Assembly: GCF_003412465.1 (NCBI RefSeq)
Contig: NZ_QTJV01000004.1
Span: 620,001 to 684,000, forward strand
From: Chitinophaga silvisoli
GTDB taxonomy: Bacteria > Bacteroidota > Bacteroidia > Chitinophagales > Chitinophagaceae
Length of the DNA: 64,000 nucleotides
Reading direction: 5' to 3'
The notes below the pieces were generated by a model that was not told the origin of the DNA, made no database searches, and was given only the letters and a program-made list of their open reading frames with translations. The translations under genes were made by a program, and so were the position numbers. Shown piece by piece: positions 34,864 to 44,390 of the stretch (its first letter is position 1; the number at the start of each line of letters is the position of its first letter).

Positions 34864-35787
34864 TTATTGCAGCAAGCGCCTGAACTCCGCCTCCCTCACC
34901 TGGAAAATAGTTCCATGACGAAGCCCCTTCGGCAAACTCACCTCATCTGATATATCCTTCCATTCCCTCAGATCTGTCGAGCTGATAGCCCCATACTTAT
35001 GCTCCGTATACTTATCAAAATAGATCAGCCAGGTCTTCCCGATTTTCAAAGTAGTAGGCCCCTCTGCCCAGTACTTCCCGGTAATTGAAGGCCCTGCCTT
35101 TGTATAAGGCCCCGTCAGCTGATTACTAAATGCCAGCCGCAGGTGCTTCGCCGGTGGTTCAATCGTTTCATCCTTCATCACCATCATATAGCGATTTCCC
35201 TCCTTTACAATCGTCGCATCTATCACATTGAATCCCGGATCATAAAGCAATTTGGTAGCTGAATATGTTTTGAAATCTTTCGTTGTTACATAATACAACC
35301 TGTGATTATACCCACTTTCCTTTGTAGCTGCCGTTTCTGTAAACCTGCCTGAAATAGTGGTAGACCAGTAGATCATGTAAGTCTTCGATTGTGCATCATA
35401 CGTGATCTCCGGTGCCCAGCAATTACGCGCACTGTCCTCCCTGGCCATCACAGGAATGAACTGCTGCTCAGACCAGTGAATCAGGTCTTTTGACGAAGCA
35501 TAACCAATGCCTTTATCATTCCAGCTCACCGTCCACACCATGTGAAACAATCCATCTCCTCCCCTGATGATGCAGGGATCACGCATCAGTTTATCCTTAC
35601 TCACCATAGGTGTTAAGAACGATGAATCCCCCTTTAATGCCGACCATTTATAACCATCTTTGCTGTAAGCAAGATGTAACCCATCTTCACCATTTCCCTT
35701 GAAATATGCGAACAGGTATAAGTTTTGGGACATGCCGGCGAAAACCAGGAGCATGCAAAAGCATGATAGTAATGTACGTTTGACCAT
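34864..35787 (-). CDS. GH43-type glycoside hydrolase, secreted
   Basis: A 307-residue secreted five-bladed propeller hydrolase (signal LLSCFCMLLVFAGMSQ). The GH43 acids can be placed: base Asp in LMRDPCIIRGG, pKa-tuning Asp in VIDATIVKEGNRYMM, and general-acid Glu in YWAEGPTTLKIGKTW. Family members remove arabinofuranose, xylose or galactose from plant glycans. The gene starts 18 bp after the GH95 stop, so they are co-transcribed, and a terminator follows. Alternative: GH117-like or other clan GH-F enzyme; the EGP motif favours GH43. Linkage specificity unknown. Confidence 0.85.
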   Translation of the reverse strand: MVKRTLLSCFCMLLVFAGMSQNLYLFAYFKGNGEDGLHLAYSKDGYKWSALKGDSSFLTPMVSKDKLMRDPCIIRGGDGLFHMVWTVSWNDKGIGYASSKDLIHWSEQQFIPVMAREDSARNCWAPEITYDAQSKTYMIYWSTTISGRFTETAATKESGYNHRLYYVTTKDFKTYSATKLLYDPGFNVIDATIVKEGNRYMMVMKDETIEPPAKHLRLAFSNQLTGPYTKAGPSITGKYWAEGPTTLKIGKTWLIYFDKYTEHKYGAISSTDLREWKDISDEVSLPKGLRHGTIFQVREAEFRRLLQ

Positions 35788-35805
35788 AAATAGAAAAATA
35801 AGAAA

Positions 35806-38238
35806 TTAATTGGTGAGTATATATTCTTTGCCCTTCTGCGTTGGCAAATCATATAATTGAGTCGGGGCCAGCTGCACCGGCAAAACTTTAGATGCATCCT
35901 TTACAATAGGCTGCGCAATCTCCACCACCTCGTAAAAAGGATTGGAATTATCCCCACCTGCTTTCACCAAACCCTTTCCCTTCAGGGCATTTGGTACCCT
36001 GATCCTGCAATTTCCGCCTAATGCAGAATGGATCTTGAGCTTCACAACTTTCCCATCTTTCCACTCCAGTGCAGTAATCGTAAATCCACCTCTTGCTCTC
36101 AGCCCGTTTATATGTCCCTGCTTCCACTCAGCAGGTAATGCAGGCAATAACTGGATGGCTCCATCATGACTCTGCATCAGCATTTCTGTAATACCAGAAG
36201 TGCAGCCAAAATTGCCATCTATCTGAAATGGGGCATGCGCATCAAACAGGTTGGTATAAGTACCTCCACCATGCTCACCTACTGGTGACAACTGGTTATT
36301 GATCAGCTTTAACGCATGCTCACCGTTCTGCAATCTTGCCCACCAGTTTACTTTCCAGCCCATACTCCAGCCGGTAGATACATCTCCCCTTTGCAGCAAA
36401 GTGGTATTGGCAGCGCTGTATAATTCCGGGTGCCTGTAAGGAGAAATTTGTGTAGAAGGAAACAAACCATATAAATGGGAAATATGCCTGTGATGATCCT
36501 CCGGGTTATCCAGGTCTTCCATCCATTCCTGCAACTGGCCATACTGCCCCACCTGCATAGGTGGCAGCTTGCTTCTCACCAGTTTTAAAGTATCAGTCAG
36601 TGCTGCATCGAGTTGCAGGATGTTCGCCGCACGAATAGCAACACTCAATGCATCAAATACAATCTGGTTATCCATTGTACACCCGGCATCAAAAGATACA
36701 CCTGGCCTGATCTTCGGCGCATTCTCAGGAGAAGTGCCAGGATTAATCACCAGCCAGTGATGTACAGGATCGGGCACCAGGTCATCCACAAAAAATAATG
36801 CCGCCCCCTTAATTGCAGGATATACGTCCCGCAGGTAAGCAGTATCGCCATTGTATAAAAAACGATCCCAGAGGTGCTGGCTCAGCCATGCACCACCCAT
36901 ACTCCATACTCCCCAGAAGATCCTGTCCACCGGTCCTGTAATCCGCCATAGATCAGTATTGTGATGAGCTACCCATCCCCGCGCACCATACATGGTTCGC
37001 GCAGTATTTTGCCCGGTCACAGCGAGTTCCTTCACCATTTGAATCAATGGCGTATGCATCTCCGGCAGGTTATCTTTTTCTGCCGGCCAGTAATTCATTT
37101 CAGTATTGATATTGATCGTGTACTTGCTGTCCCATGGCGGTCTCATTTCCGCATTCCAGATGCCCTGCAGATTGGCAGGCTGTCCACCAGGCTGTGAACA
37201 GGAAATGAGCAGGTAACGCCCAAACTGGAAATACAATGCTACGAACTGCGGATCATAAGTATGTGCGAAGTTTTTCAACCGTACATCTGTCGGTTCTTTT
37301 GCTGCAGGCGATGTACCCAGATCAATAGAGACCCTGTTAAAATAATGCTGATAAGCTGCTACATGCTCCTGTAATAACGCAGAAAATCCTTTAGTACTGG
37401 CCCCTTTCAGGTAAGCAGCCGCTTTCGCCGCCGCATCCCCGCTTATATCCTGGTAGTTGATATAATTGGTAGCAATAGAAATGTAAATGAGTGCTGTAGT
37501 AGCACCACTTACGGTGATCGAAGTATCATTGTGACTGAGTTGCCCATTGGTCACAATCTTTGAAAGACCATGGAACACTACCTTTCCTTCCACGCCTTCA
37601 TGACTGCCAGTAATGCCATGAACAGACAAGGTATCACCCCCTGCTTTCACAGGTGCGTCAGGCTGTAAGGTAGAAAAGTTAGCACTGAATGACAGGCTAC
37701 CAGCCTTACTACTGCCCAGCTGAACCACAATGGCCTGCGCAGGCACACTGGCAAAGACTTCGCGGGTATACGTCACACCCTTTACGGTATAACGTGTAGT
37801 CGCTACAGCACGGTTCAAATCCAGTTCCCTGTAATAATTCGAAAACTGCTCATGCCCTGGGAAGTGTAAATTAAGGTTGCCCACCGGCTGAAACATTTGC
37901 CCGCTGCTTGTTTTGCATTGCATTTTTTCAGCAGCCAGCTCCTGTGCTTCCTTTTGTTTACCTGCAAAAATCAGTCTCCTGATCTCCGGCAGTGCAGCCA
38001 AAGCATCAGGGTTGTCATTGTTGTTCGGACTACCTGTCCATACACTGGATTCATTGAGCTGAATGATTTCATGATCAGGATTGCCATAGACCATTCCACC
38101 CAATCGGCCATTACCGACAGGTAAGGCAGCTGTCCATACACTACCGGCTGGTTGACGATACCAGAGTTTGAGACCAGATTGCTGGGCAAAGGTTTGTAAG
38201 GCAAACAGACTGCTGAGTAACAGAAATAGTTTTTTCAT
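35806..38238 (-). CDS. GH95-family alpha-L-fucosidase/alpha-L-galactosidase
   Basis: An 810-residue secreted enzyme (signal FLLLSSLFALQTFAQQ), full length for GH95. The N-terminal beta domain begins LWYRQPAGSVWTAALPVGNGR and LNESSVWTGSPNNNDNP. The barrel has NINTEMNYWPAEKDNL, with the Asn residues that activate water, a TSPEN segment likely holding the general-acid Glu, and HAPFQIDGNFGCTSGITEML with the conserved Asp. GH95 enzymes invert alpha-1,2-L-fucosyl or related L-galactosyl bonds of xyloglucan, milk-type or mucin glycans. It precedes GH43 by 18 bp and follows GH39-like by 121 bp. No SusC/SusD of its own is next to it. Confidence 0.93.
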   Translation of the reverse strand: MKKLFLLLSSLFALQTFAQQSGLKLWYRQPAGSVWTAALPVGNGRLGGMVYGNPDHEIIQLNESSVWTGSPNNNDNPDALAALPEIRRLIFAGKQKEAQELAAEKMQCKTSSGQMFQPVGNLNLHFPGHEQFSNYYRELDLNRAVATTRYTVKGVTYTREVFASVPAQAIVVQLGSSKAGSLSFSANFSTLQPDAPVKAGGDTLSVHGITGSHEGVEGKVVFHGLSKIVTNGQLSHNDTSITVSGATTALIYISIATNYINYQDISGDAAAKAAAYLKGASTKGFSALLQEHVAAYQHYFNRVSIDLGTSPAAKEPTDVRLKNFAHTYDPQFVALYFQFGRYLLISCSQPGGQPANLQGIWNAEMRPPWDSKYTININTEMNYWPAEKDNLPEMHTPLIQMVKELAVTGQNTARTMYGARGWVAHHNTDLWRITGPVDRIFWGVWSMGGAWLSQHLWDRFLYNGDTAYLRDVYPAIKGAALFFVDDLVPDPVHHWLVINPGTSPENAPKIRPGVSFDAGCTMDNQIVFDALSVAIRAANILQLDAALTDTLKLVRSKLPPMQVGQYGQLQEWMEDLDNPEDHHRHISHLYGLFPSTQISPYRHPELYSAANTTLLQRGDVSTGWSMGWKVNWWARLQNGEHALKLINNQLSPVGEHGGGTYTNLFDAHAPFQIDGNFGCTSGITEMLMQSHDGAIQLLPALPAEWKQGHINGLRARGGFTITALEWKDGKVVKLKIHSALGGNCRIRVPNALKGKGLVKAGGDNSNPFYEVVEIAQPIVKDASKVLPVQLAPTQLYDLPTQKGKEYILTN

Positions 38239-38239
38239 A

Positions 38240-38289
38240 ACGCATGGATATGCGTATAAAAATAACCCATATTGTCAAATTGACAATAT
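38240..38289. promoter_or_regulatory. Two palindromes in front of the GH95 gene
   Basis: ACGCAT/ATGCGT (about 38240-38255) sits directly before the GH95 start. A 21-bp perfect palindrome, arms ATATTGTCAA and TTGACAATAT around one A (38269-38289), follows. On the minus strand the second is followed by a T-rich run, so it could terminate GH39-like transcripts or bind a regulator. Confidence 0.5.
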
Positions 38290-38359
38290 AAAAAGTATGA
38301 ACGTCTTCCTGTCAAAAAACTGCCTTCATTTTTCGCACGAAATAAAGACAGGCATTTAT

Positions 38360-39907
38360 CTATTTAGACAATTCATCCACTAATACTACATCCCATGGAG
38401 CCAGGTTTTTCTCTATATACAACACACCGGTTGCACTCGATAAAACCTGTTCTTCATTCACGCTCACACCTACCTGCTTCATTATTTCCACCTGATCTTT
38501 ATTCAATGGGTCAGGACTTCCGGCCTTAGCCCATTGAACGATCGCATTGCCATCTTCTTTTGTCAGGCTGTCCACGTTGAAGCGGGCATCAGGATGTATA
38601 TTTTGAATTTTGAATGAATACAATTTTGTCTCTCCCTGAGACATCAGTGAGGAAACTCCTGCCTGGTCTCTTCCAGACACACCACTGGTCACGGAGGCAG
38701 GAATATTGTAAAGAATAGCTGATATCTTCTTTGAATCTTTATGACGGGTCACGACAATACCGTCTTTATTATATAACAACTCCTCACCCAGCGCATTCAG
38801 CATGCGATAGGCATTGAACGCCGGCTTGGCAATACCACTGGCATTCATCAGGCCCTGACCACCATGAAAAGTATCTTTCAGTTCTTCAGGTCCATCTATA
38901 AAAGAACCATAGAACATACCCGTTACCAATCCGATAGAATCTATGTTTTCCTTTACAATGAAAGCGGCTGCCGGCAGGTTGTCACGCACCGCATCCGATG
39001 CTATAGGACTTGTACTCCACCTGGTCACAAATATTTCTGCCTGTGGAAAATTCCTGCTCACTGTATTACGCAGGGCTGCCAGATCTTTTGCAGTAGCACC
39101 CAGTTCTCTGGGTTTACCCGCACTGTCAGCAGGATACGGATGTGCAGTTACGAAATCAACAGCCAGCTGCTCCTGCTTGCAATAAGCCAGGAACTCATCC
39201 AGCCATGCCCCCTGTGTATCGCCGGAAAGCCCGCTGGTAGCAGGCCCACCCACCTTACACTTAGGTGTTACCGCCTTCATGGCAGTAACAGTCGTCTTGT
39301 ATAAAGTAAAATATTGTGCTTTGGTTCCATCCCAATACGAACGCTGATCTGGTTCATTCCATGCTTCGAAATACCATTTGCTCACCTCATCTTCACCGTA
39401 CTTACCCACAATGTGCTTGGTAAATTCTGTCACCAGGTCATTCCATTTCGTAAAGTCAGTAGGCGGCACCACCCTCGCTTTCCAGCTAAACTGGGTAGCG
39501 TCACTGCCAGCGATATCCCTTGGAAAGAAGCTAAAAGCAATAAAAGGCTTCACCCCTGCTTTCAGTGTTTTATCAAGCAGGTCGTCTATCAATGTCCAGT
39601 TATATGTTCCGGCATTATACACATTCATGTCATCATGGAAAATGCCTGTGAACCGGGCATACTTAAACCCACAGGCCCTGGCTGCTACCCCCAGCTGATC
39701 TGCCCATACAGGTCTGGAAGCATCATTGGCCCTGCCGGCACCAATCCCTTTGTTCCAGTGTGGATCAAAGAATTTTCCAGGATTTTTAGCATCGATAATA
39801 AACGGAGGTTGTTCTTCCCATAAAGTCATGCTTTTCACTGTTCCGGGCAATATTGCACTGCCTGCCACAGTGATCATTGCCTGCTTCAAAAAATTTCTTC
39901 TTTCCAT
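38360..39907 (-). CDS. GH39-like protein with replaced nucleophile, Tat-type signal
   Basis: A 515-residue protein with the clan A TIM barrel of GH39 (beta-xylosidase, arabinobiosidase or iduronidase). The N-terminus MERRNFLKQAMITVAGSAIL is a twin-arginine export signal. The acid/base Glu is present in YFEAWNEPDQRSYW (Glu 185). At the nucleophile strand, where GH39 enzymes have T-E-(W/F), this protein has EIFVTRWSTSP: residue 296 is Arg, codon AGG on the minus strand at 39022-39020. It may therefore be inactive, a binding protein, or use a different residue. A C-terminal beta domain follows. It leads the GH95-GH43 group. Confidence 0.82.
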   Translation of the reverse strand: MERRNFLKQAMITVAGSAILPGTVKSMTLWEEQPPFIIDAKNPGKFFDPHWNKGIGAGRANDASRPVWADQLGVAARACGFKYARFTGIFHDDMNVYNAGTYNWTLIDDLLDKTLKAGVKPFIAFSFFPRDIAGSDATQFSWKARVVPPTDFTKWNDLVTEFTKHIVGKYGEDEVSKWYFEAWNEPDQRSYWDGTKAQYFTLYKTTVTAMKAVTPKCKVGGPATSGLSGDTQGAWLDEFLAYCKQEQLAVDFVTAHPYPADSAGKPRELGATAKDLAALRNTVSRNFPQAEIFVTRWSTSPIASDAVRDNLPAAAFIVKENIDSIGLVTGMFYGSFIDGPEELKDTFHGGQGLMNASGIAKPAFNAYRMLNALGEELLYNKDGIVVTRHKDSKKISAILYNIPASVTSGVSGRDQAGVSSLMSQGETKLYSFKIQNIHPDARFNVDSLTKEDGNAIVQWAKAGSPDPLNKDQVEIMKQVGVSVNEEQVLSSATGVLYIEKNLAPWDVVLVDELSK

Positions 39908-40223
39908 ACGAGTAGGGTTCTTTAGTGCTTGGTCCCCCTGGTCTATGGCCTTAGTTTTTCATAGGAATGCTAGTTGGCGGCCGGGGTCCCAGATCAATAA
40001 TGCTAATGTATAACTATACAAAAGACAATATGATATTAAATATACAGCTTTTTATTTACCACGCAAGGGGCGGCACAAAATATTGGTTACTACCGTAATA
40101 TGATAAATTATATTATTAAGTTATGACAGGTTTTGGCACGGAATGGTTAAAATAATATTATTTAAAAACAGGCAGATACTTACTAATTCAAGTACTTTCT
40201 CATTTAAAGCCTGGGCTCCTTCC
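39908..40223. other. Gene-free stretch upstream of the AraC relic
   Basis: No credible gene, RNA or terminator. It is AT-rich around 40080-40170 and may hold the promoter of the GH39-like gene, and perhaps the fully decayed front part of the AraC gene. Confidence 0.4.
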
Positions 40224-40406
40224 AGGATGCACCAGGTCATTCATGAAATCACCCATACCACCTACCCAGGCAAATGAAATGCATGATAACTCCTGGTGGA
40301 GGAAAAGAAAACCCTTGGCGAAGTCGCCGCCCTGGCAGGCTACCAATATTCACAGCATTTAACTGCCGCTTTTCGTAAAAATATGGCATATTGCCAGCCA
40401 GCCTGA
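40224..40406 (+). pseudogene. AraC-family regulator remnant
   Basis: Two pieces in different frames resemble the C-terminal part of a PchR/AraC-type regulator of Bacteroidota. The first, RMHQVIHEITHTTYPGK, ends in TGA at 40275-40277; it looks like the linker before the DNA-binding domain. The second, from 40299, reads EEKKTLGEVAALAGYQYSQH and then LTAAFRKNMAYCQPA, ending in TGA at 40404-40406; this is the second helix-turn-helix of AraC proteins, where functional relatives continue with FGYLPA. The first helix-turn-helix between them is missing, so the gene is broken by deletion plus frameshift. Confidence 0.65.
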
Positions 40407-40447
40407 AAAATTAGCATCATGGTGTAGTTTTTGCCACCTGTATCTGC

Positions 40448-42199
40448 ATGAAAATTTTCTGGCAATACATGCGCCCTCATCGATGGATGATCGTGCTTTC
40501 CCTGCTGCTCGCAGGCATCGGTCAGGTAGCTACCATGTATGATCCCATTATCTTTGGTAAAATCATTGACAATTACGCATTACACCCCGGCGACAGAACA
40601 GAAACTGCCCTGGTCAAAGGAGTACTCTTCTGGCTGGCTATCGCCATATCTGTTGCCATGGTCGCAAGACTGGCCCGCTCTTTCCAGGACTTCGTCATGC
40701 GCCTGGTCGTACAACGCTTCGGCATGCAAATCTTCAACGATGGTCTGAAACAAACCCTCCGCCTCTCCTTCCAGGAATTCGAAGAACAGCGAAGCGGCGA
40801 AACCGTGGTACTCCTCCAAAAAGTAAGAAACGATACAGAACGCTTTTTCAACGCATTTATCAACATCCTCTTTTCATCCCTGGTAGGCATCGGTGTACTC
40901 ACCTGGTATGCCCTGCATAAAAACTGGATGCTGGTACCCGTATTTTTCGTAGGGGTAGGCGTGTTAGGTACACTCACCAGTGCCCTCAGCAGAAAAATGA
41001 AAAGAATTCAGCGTAGCATCAACAAAGAGACACTCAAACTCTCCGGCTCTATCACAGAGTCACTTCGCAATATAGAGCTCGTAAAAAGCCTTGGATTGAC
41101 CTTTCCTGAGATCAGGCGATTGAGAACCTTCACCCGGAATATCTTCGACCTCGAAATGAAAAAGGTAAAACAGGTGAGAACACTCTCTTTCCTGCAAGGT
41201 ACCACCCTGAACCTGCTGCGGCAATCTATCCTCTTCATCCTGCTCTGGTTAATCTTTCACAAAGTGCTCAGCACCGGCGAACTGATTGCCATGCAATTTA
41301 TATCGGCCACCATCTTCGGCCCCTTACAGGAACTGGGGAATATTATCCTCTTTTACAGGGAAGCAGAAAGCTCACTGCAATTATTCGATCAGCTGATGCA
41401 AAAACCTGTAGAAGAAAAACCGGAAACACCCGTTTCACTCGGCGACCTGGAGAAAATCCGCTTTGAACACATTGTATTCCGCCACCAGACAGCCGAACAG
41501 AACGCCCTCGATGACATAAGTTTCGAAGCACACCTGGGAGAAACCATCGCCTTTGTAGGACCTTCAGGTTCCGGTAAATCAACCCTGGTGAAATTATTAC
41601 TGGGATTGTATCAGCCTGTCTCAGGACAAATCTTTTTCAACAATGTGGCATCAGACGACATTCATTACAACCAGTTGCGCAGACAAATTGGTTTTGTATC
41701 CCAGGAGACCCAATTGTTTGCCGGGACATTCAGGGACAATTTATTGTTTGTAAAACCAGATGCTACTGAAGATGAAATGATCGAAGCCCTCCGCAAAGCC
41801 GCAGCCACACCACTGCTGACACGCTCTGCACATGGCCTGAATACACTCCTGGGCGAAGGCGGATTAAAACTCTCCGGTGGTGAAAAACAACGTATCTCCA
41901 TCGCCAGGGCATTGATCCGGCATCCAAGATTACTGATTTTCGATGAGGCGACATCAGCCCTCGACTCACTTACAGAAGAAGCCATTACCGAAACAGTCAG
42001 ATCTATTTCGGCCAGCAGGGAGCAGTTAAATATACTCATCGCCCACAGGTTATCCACAATTATGCATGCGGATACCATTTATGTACTGGAAAAAGGGAAG
42101 ATCGTAGAGACTGGCACCCATGAACAATTATTGACACTCAAAGGATTATACTATGCCATGTGGAGACAACAAATCGGGGAGAGAAGAGTGATCAGTTGA
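40448..42199 (+). CDS. ABC exporter, fused permease and ATPase (MsbA/MDR type)
   Basis: A 583-residue half transporter. Six transmembrane helices lie in residues about 15-310 (WMIVLSLLLAGIGQVATMYDP, VLFWLAIAISVAMVARLA and others). The ATPase has Walker A GPSGSGKST, Q-loop FVSQETQLFAG, signature LSGGEKQRISIARAL, Walker B LLIFDEATSALD and the H-loop IAHRLST, all intact. It should form a homodimer that exports lipids, peptides or drugs. The partner TPR/LuxR-type regulator starts 34 bp downstream with its own -7 element. Preceded by the AraC relic. Cargo unknown. Confidence 0.93.
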   Translation: MKIFWQYMRPHRWMIVLSLLLAGIGQVATMYDPIIFGKIIDNYALHPGDRTETALVKGVLFWLAIAISVAMVARLARSFQDFVMRLVVQRFGMQIFNDGLKQTLRLSFQEFEEQRSGETVVLLQKVRNDTERFFNAFINILFSSLVGIGVLTWYALHKNWMLVPVFFVGVGVLGTLTSALSRKMKRIQRSINKETLKLSGSITESLRNIELVKSLGLTFPEIRRLRTFTRNIFDLEMKKVKQVRTLSFLQGTTLNLLRQSILFILLWLIFHKVLSTGELIAMQFISATIFGPLQELGNIILFYREAESSLQLFDQLMQKPVEEKPETPVSLGDLEKIRFEHIVFRHQTAEQNALDDISFEAHLGETIAFVGPSGSGKSTLVKLLLGLYQPVSGQIFFNNVASDDIHYNQLRRQIGFVSQETQLFAGTFRDNLLFVKPDATEDEMIEALRKAAATPLLTRSAHGLNTLLGEGGLKLSGGEKQRISIARALIRHPRLLIFDEATSALDSLTEEAITETVRSISASREQLNILIAHRLSTIMHADTIYVLEKGKIVETGTHEQLLTLKGLYYAMWRQQIGERRVIS

Positions 42200-42222
42200 G
42201 TGGAATACTCGTGAATACTCAT

Positions 42223-42230
42223 TATTTTTG
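42223..42230 (+). promoter_or_regulatory. -7 element 3 bp before the TPR/LuxR regulator start
   Basis: TATTTTTG fits TAnnTTTG; the ATG at 42234 follows after 3 bp, so transcription should begin at or within the start codon area, giving a leaderless mRNA. Confidence 0.5.
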
Positions 42231-42233
42231 CAT

Positions 42234-44099
42234 ATGACCCAAAAAAGTAAATACCATATCCTGTTGATTGTATTTCTGTGCCTGCAAATGCCACTTTATG
42301 CACAGACAATCCTCATTGATTCACTGCAAAACTTGCTGTCCCGCAAGGACTTGCCGCTGGAAGACCGGGTTACCGCCACTTCCATGATGGCCCGTATAAC
42401 CGGGAATAAAGATATGAAGTCAGCCATCGTCCTCAATCAGCAGGCACTGGCACTGACCGCAGGACTCAAAGACCTCAAATACAAGGCAAACGTATACAGC
42501 AATCTTACCCAGCAATATGCACTCAACGATAGCTTCTCCCTGGCCATCAAAGCCATGGACAGCGCCCTGTACTTCGCCCGCAAATCAGGCGATAAACAGG
42601 CACTCGGATTAGCGTATTACCGTAAGGGTTGGCTGCATATCATAGAACAACAGGAAGATAGCGCCGTACATTTTTTCTTCGAAGCCCTGCGCATCCTGGA
42701 CGGACAAAAAACACTCACCTGCGAACCAGCCATCTACTACTTCACCGCAGCTACCTATGGTGACTGGAATGACCTGGACGGACAGGAAAAATATGCACGC
42801 CTGGCACTCTCCACCGCCCTGCAATCACAAAAACCAGATGACCTGGTCAATGGTTACCAGGCACTGGCCACCTACCTGGAATACCGGTACAGAGAAAAAA
42901 GGGACTCCTCTACCACATACCTGCTCGACTCTGCATTGTTTTGCAACAGGATGGCATTGCAGATCATCAAAGCACAGAACGGAAGATTGGTTACCCGCAG
43001 CGCCCCCGCCATCCTCTCCCTCAATACCGCCAACATGTATGCTGAATACTGGCCAAAGCAAAAAGATAGCCTGATGCATTACCTGTACATGGCCACTGAT
43101 TACGCAAAAGCTACAGATCAACAGGAAATCCTCGCAAATTGCTACGGCATGCTAAGCGATATCGCAGTAGCCGATGGCAATCTCAATGAAGCAGAAAACC
43201 TCCTGCTCACCGCCTTTTATACAGTAGAAAGTTATCCTGCAGGCGGTGCACAGGTCAAGTCTAATATCATGCGTGCCCTTGCCAGTGTTGCAGAAAAACA
43301 GGGCAATACAGCAAAAGCACTGAAGTATTACAAAGAATACGTAGATTACTACCAGCAGGCTTTTGACAAAGAAAGACTCGCCACCGCAAAACGCCTGGGT
43401 GCCCAATATGAAGCAGAGAAAAAAGACAAAGAATTACAACTCTTACAACAAAAAGCCTCCTTCAATAAAGAACTAAATTTCTTCTACATTTCTCTCGCCA
43501 TCGCTGCCGTATTGTTATTAATTTTCTTCTTCAGATCTTACCATTTCAGACTCAGATCCAGTTTACAAAATCAACAATTACTCGAACTGGAAAAACACGA
43601 CGCTCAATTACAATTGAAACTGGAAGCAGAAGAAAGAGCAAGACTGGAAGCGGAACAATTACTCATGCAGGAACGACAGGAACGCCTGCAGAAAGAACTC
43701 CTGGCCGGTGCCCTACAGGTAGAAGAGAAGAATGAACTGTTGCAGACCTTACAGAAAAAAATTACCACCATCTCCGGGGCAGATCCCTTATTACGACAAA
43801 TGGATCGCATCATCACAGATAGCCGGAAAATGGATGAAGAATTCGAAGCCGCCAAAGCAGATTTCAAGGAAATTGATCCGGAGTTTTTCAATCGCTTACA
43901 ACAAAAGGCGAAAGAGAACCTGACAAGATTAGATTTAAAATATTGCTCCTACATAAGAATGGGACTCACAAATAAAGAAATCGCTTCCCGCCTGGCAGTG
44001 GAAGCAAAAAGTATCAGGATGGCGAGGTATCGTTTAAAACAAAAACTAAACCTCCAAAAGGAAGAAAGCCTCGACCTATTCCTCACTACCCTGGTGTAG
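42234..44099 (+). CDS. Membrane-bound TPR regulator with LuxR-like helix-turn-helix
   Basis: A 621-residue regulator. The signal/anchor is ILLIVFLCLQMPLYAQ. Residues about 25-405 are TPR repeats (SNLTQQYALNDSFSLAIKAM, LGLAYYRKGWLHIIEQQEDS, ALKYYKEYVDYYQQAF). A transmembrane helix lies near 420-438 (FYISLAIAAVLLLIFFF), followed by a long charged coiled coil. The C-terminal about 60 residues form a GerE/LuxR-like helix-turn-helix (LKYCSYIRMGLTNKEIASRL, then SIRMARYRLKQKLNL). This is a known Bacteroidota layout in which an exterior TPR sensor is joined directly to a cytoplasmic DNA-binding end. I take ATG 42234; a TTG six bases upstream overlaps the -7 element. It probably regulates itself and the ABC exporter. 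Confidence 0.88.
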   Translation: MTQKSKYHILLIVFLCLQMPLYAQTILIDSLQNLLSRKDLPLEDRVTATSMMARITGNKDMKSAIVLNQQALALTAGLKDLKYKANVYSNLTQQYALNDSFSLAIKAMDSALYFARKSGDKQALGLAYYRKGWLHIIEQQEDSAVHFFFEALRILDGQKTLTCEPAIYYFTAATYGDWNDLDGQEKYARLALSTALQSQKPDDLVNGYQALATYLEYRYREKRDSSTTYLLDSALFCNRMALQIIKAQNGRLVTRSAPAILSLNTANMYAEYWPKQKDSLMHYLYMATDYAKATDQQEILANCYGMLSDIAVADGNLNEAENLLLTAFYTVESYPAGGAQVKSNIMRALASVAEKQGNTAKALKYYKEYVDYYQQAFDKERLATAKRLGAQYEAEKKDKELQLLQQKASFNKELNFFYISLAIAAVLLLIFFFRSYHFRLRSSLQNQQLLELEKHDAQLQLKLEAEERARLEAEQLLMQERQERLQKELLAGALQVEEKNELLQTLQKKITTISGADPLLRQMDRIITDSRKMDEEFEAAKADFKEIDPEFFNRLQQKAKENLTRLDLKYCSYIRMGLTNKEIASRLAVEAKSIRMARYRLKQKLNLQKEESLDLFLTTLV

Positions 44100-44390
44100 A
44101 ACCACCTCATTCCCTTTCAGCCGGCCCCAGGCCAGCCCCCAAAAATCGCTTTGCCTTCGGTAAATGCGATTTTTTTTGCCTATCAATACTACAAATCCCC
44201 GACACAAAAAATAGGCGATCGCCTATATTGACCCATAAAGCCCCGCCCGCCACTCGCTAATAAAATGTTAATGCTGAATAGTTTAACTAGTCATTAACTG
44301 ATTTAAGTAAGCATCTTCCTAATATTGTTTTAGAATAAAAAGCAGCCTGAAGCTTTTTATGGATTTGTTTTCATAACGTGGAATTATTAT
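44100..44390. other. Gene-free region with palindromes before xseA
   Basis: No coding frame. It contains the regulator's terminator, the perfect 16-bp palindrome ATAGGCGATCGCCTAT (44211-44226), a small hairpin AAAAAGC/GCTTTTT near 44338-44359, and then the strong terminator at 44391. A small RNA ending at that terminator is possible but no promoter was identified. Confidence 0.4.
44141..44177 (+). terminator. Terminator of the TPR/LuxR regulator
   Basis: AAAAATCGC and GCGATTTTTTTT around a TTTGCCTTCGGTAAAT middle that itself pairs (TTTGCC-TTCG-GTAAA); a T-run follows. Confidence 0.8.
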
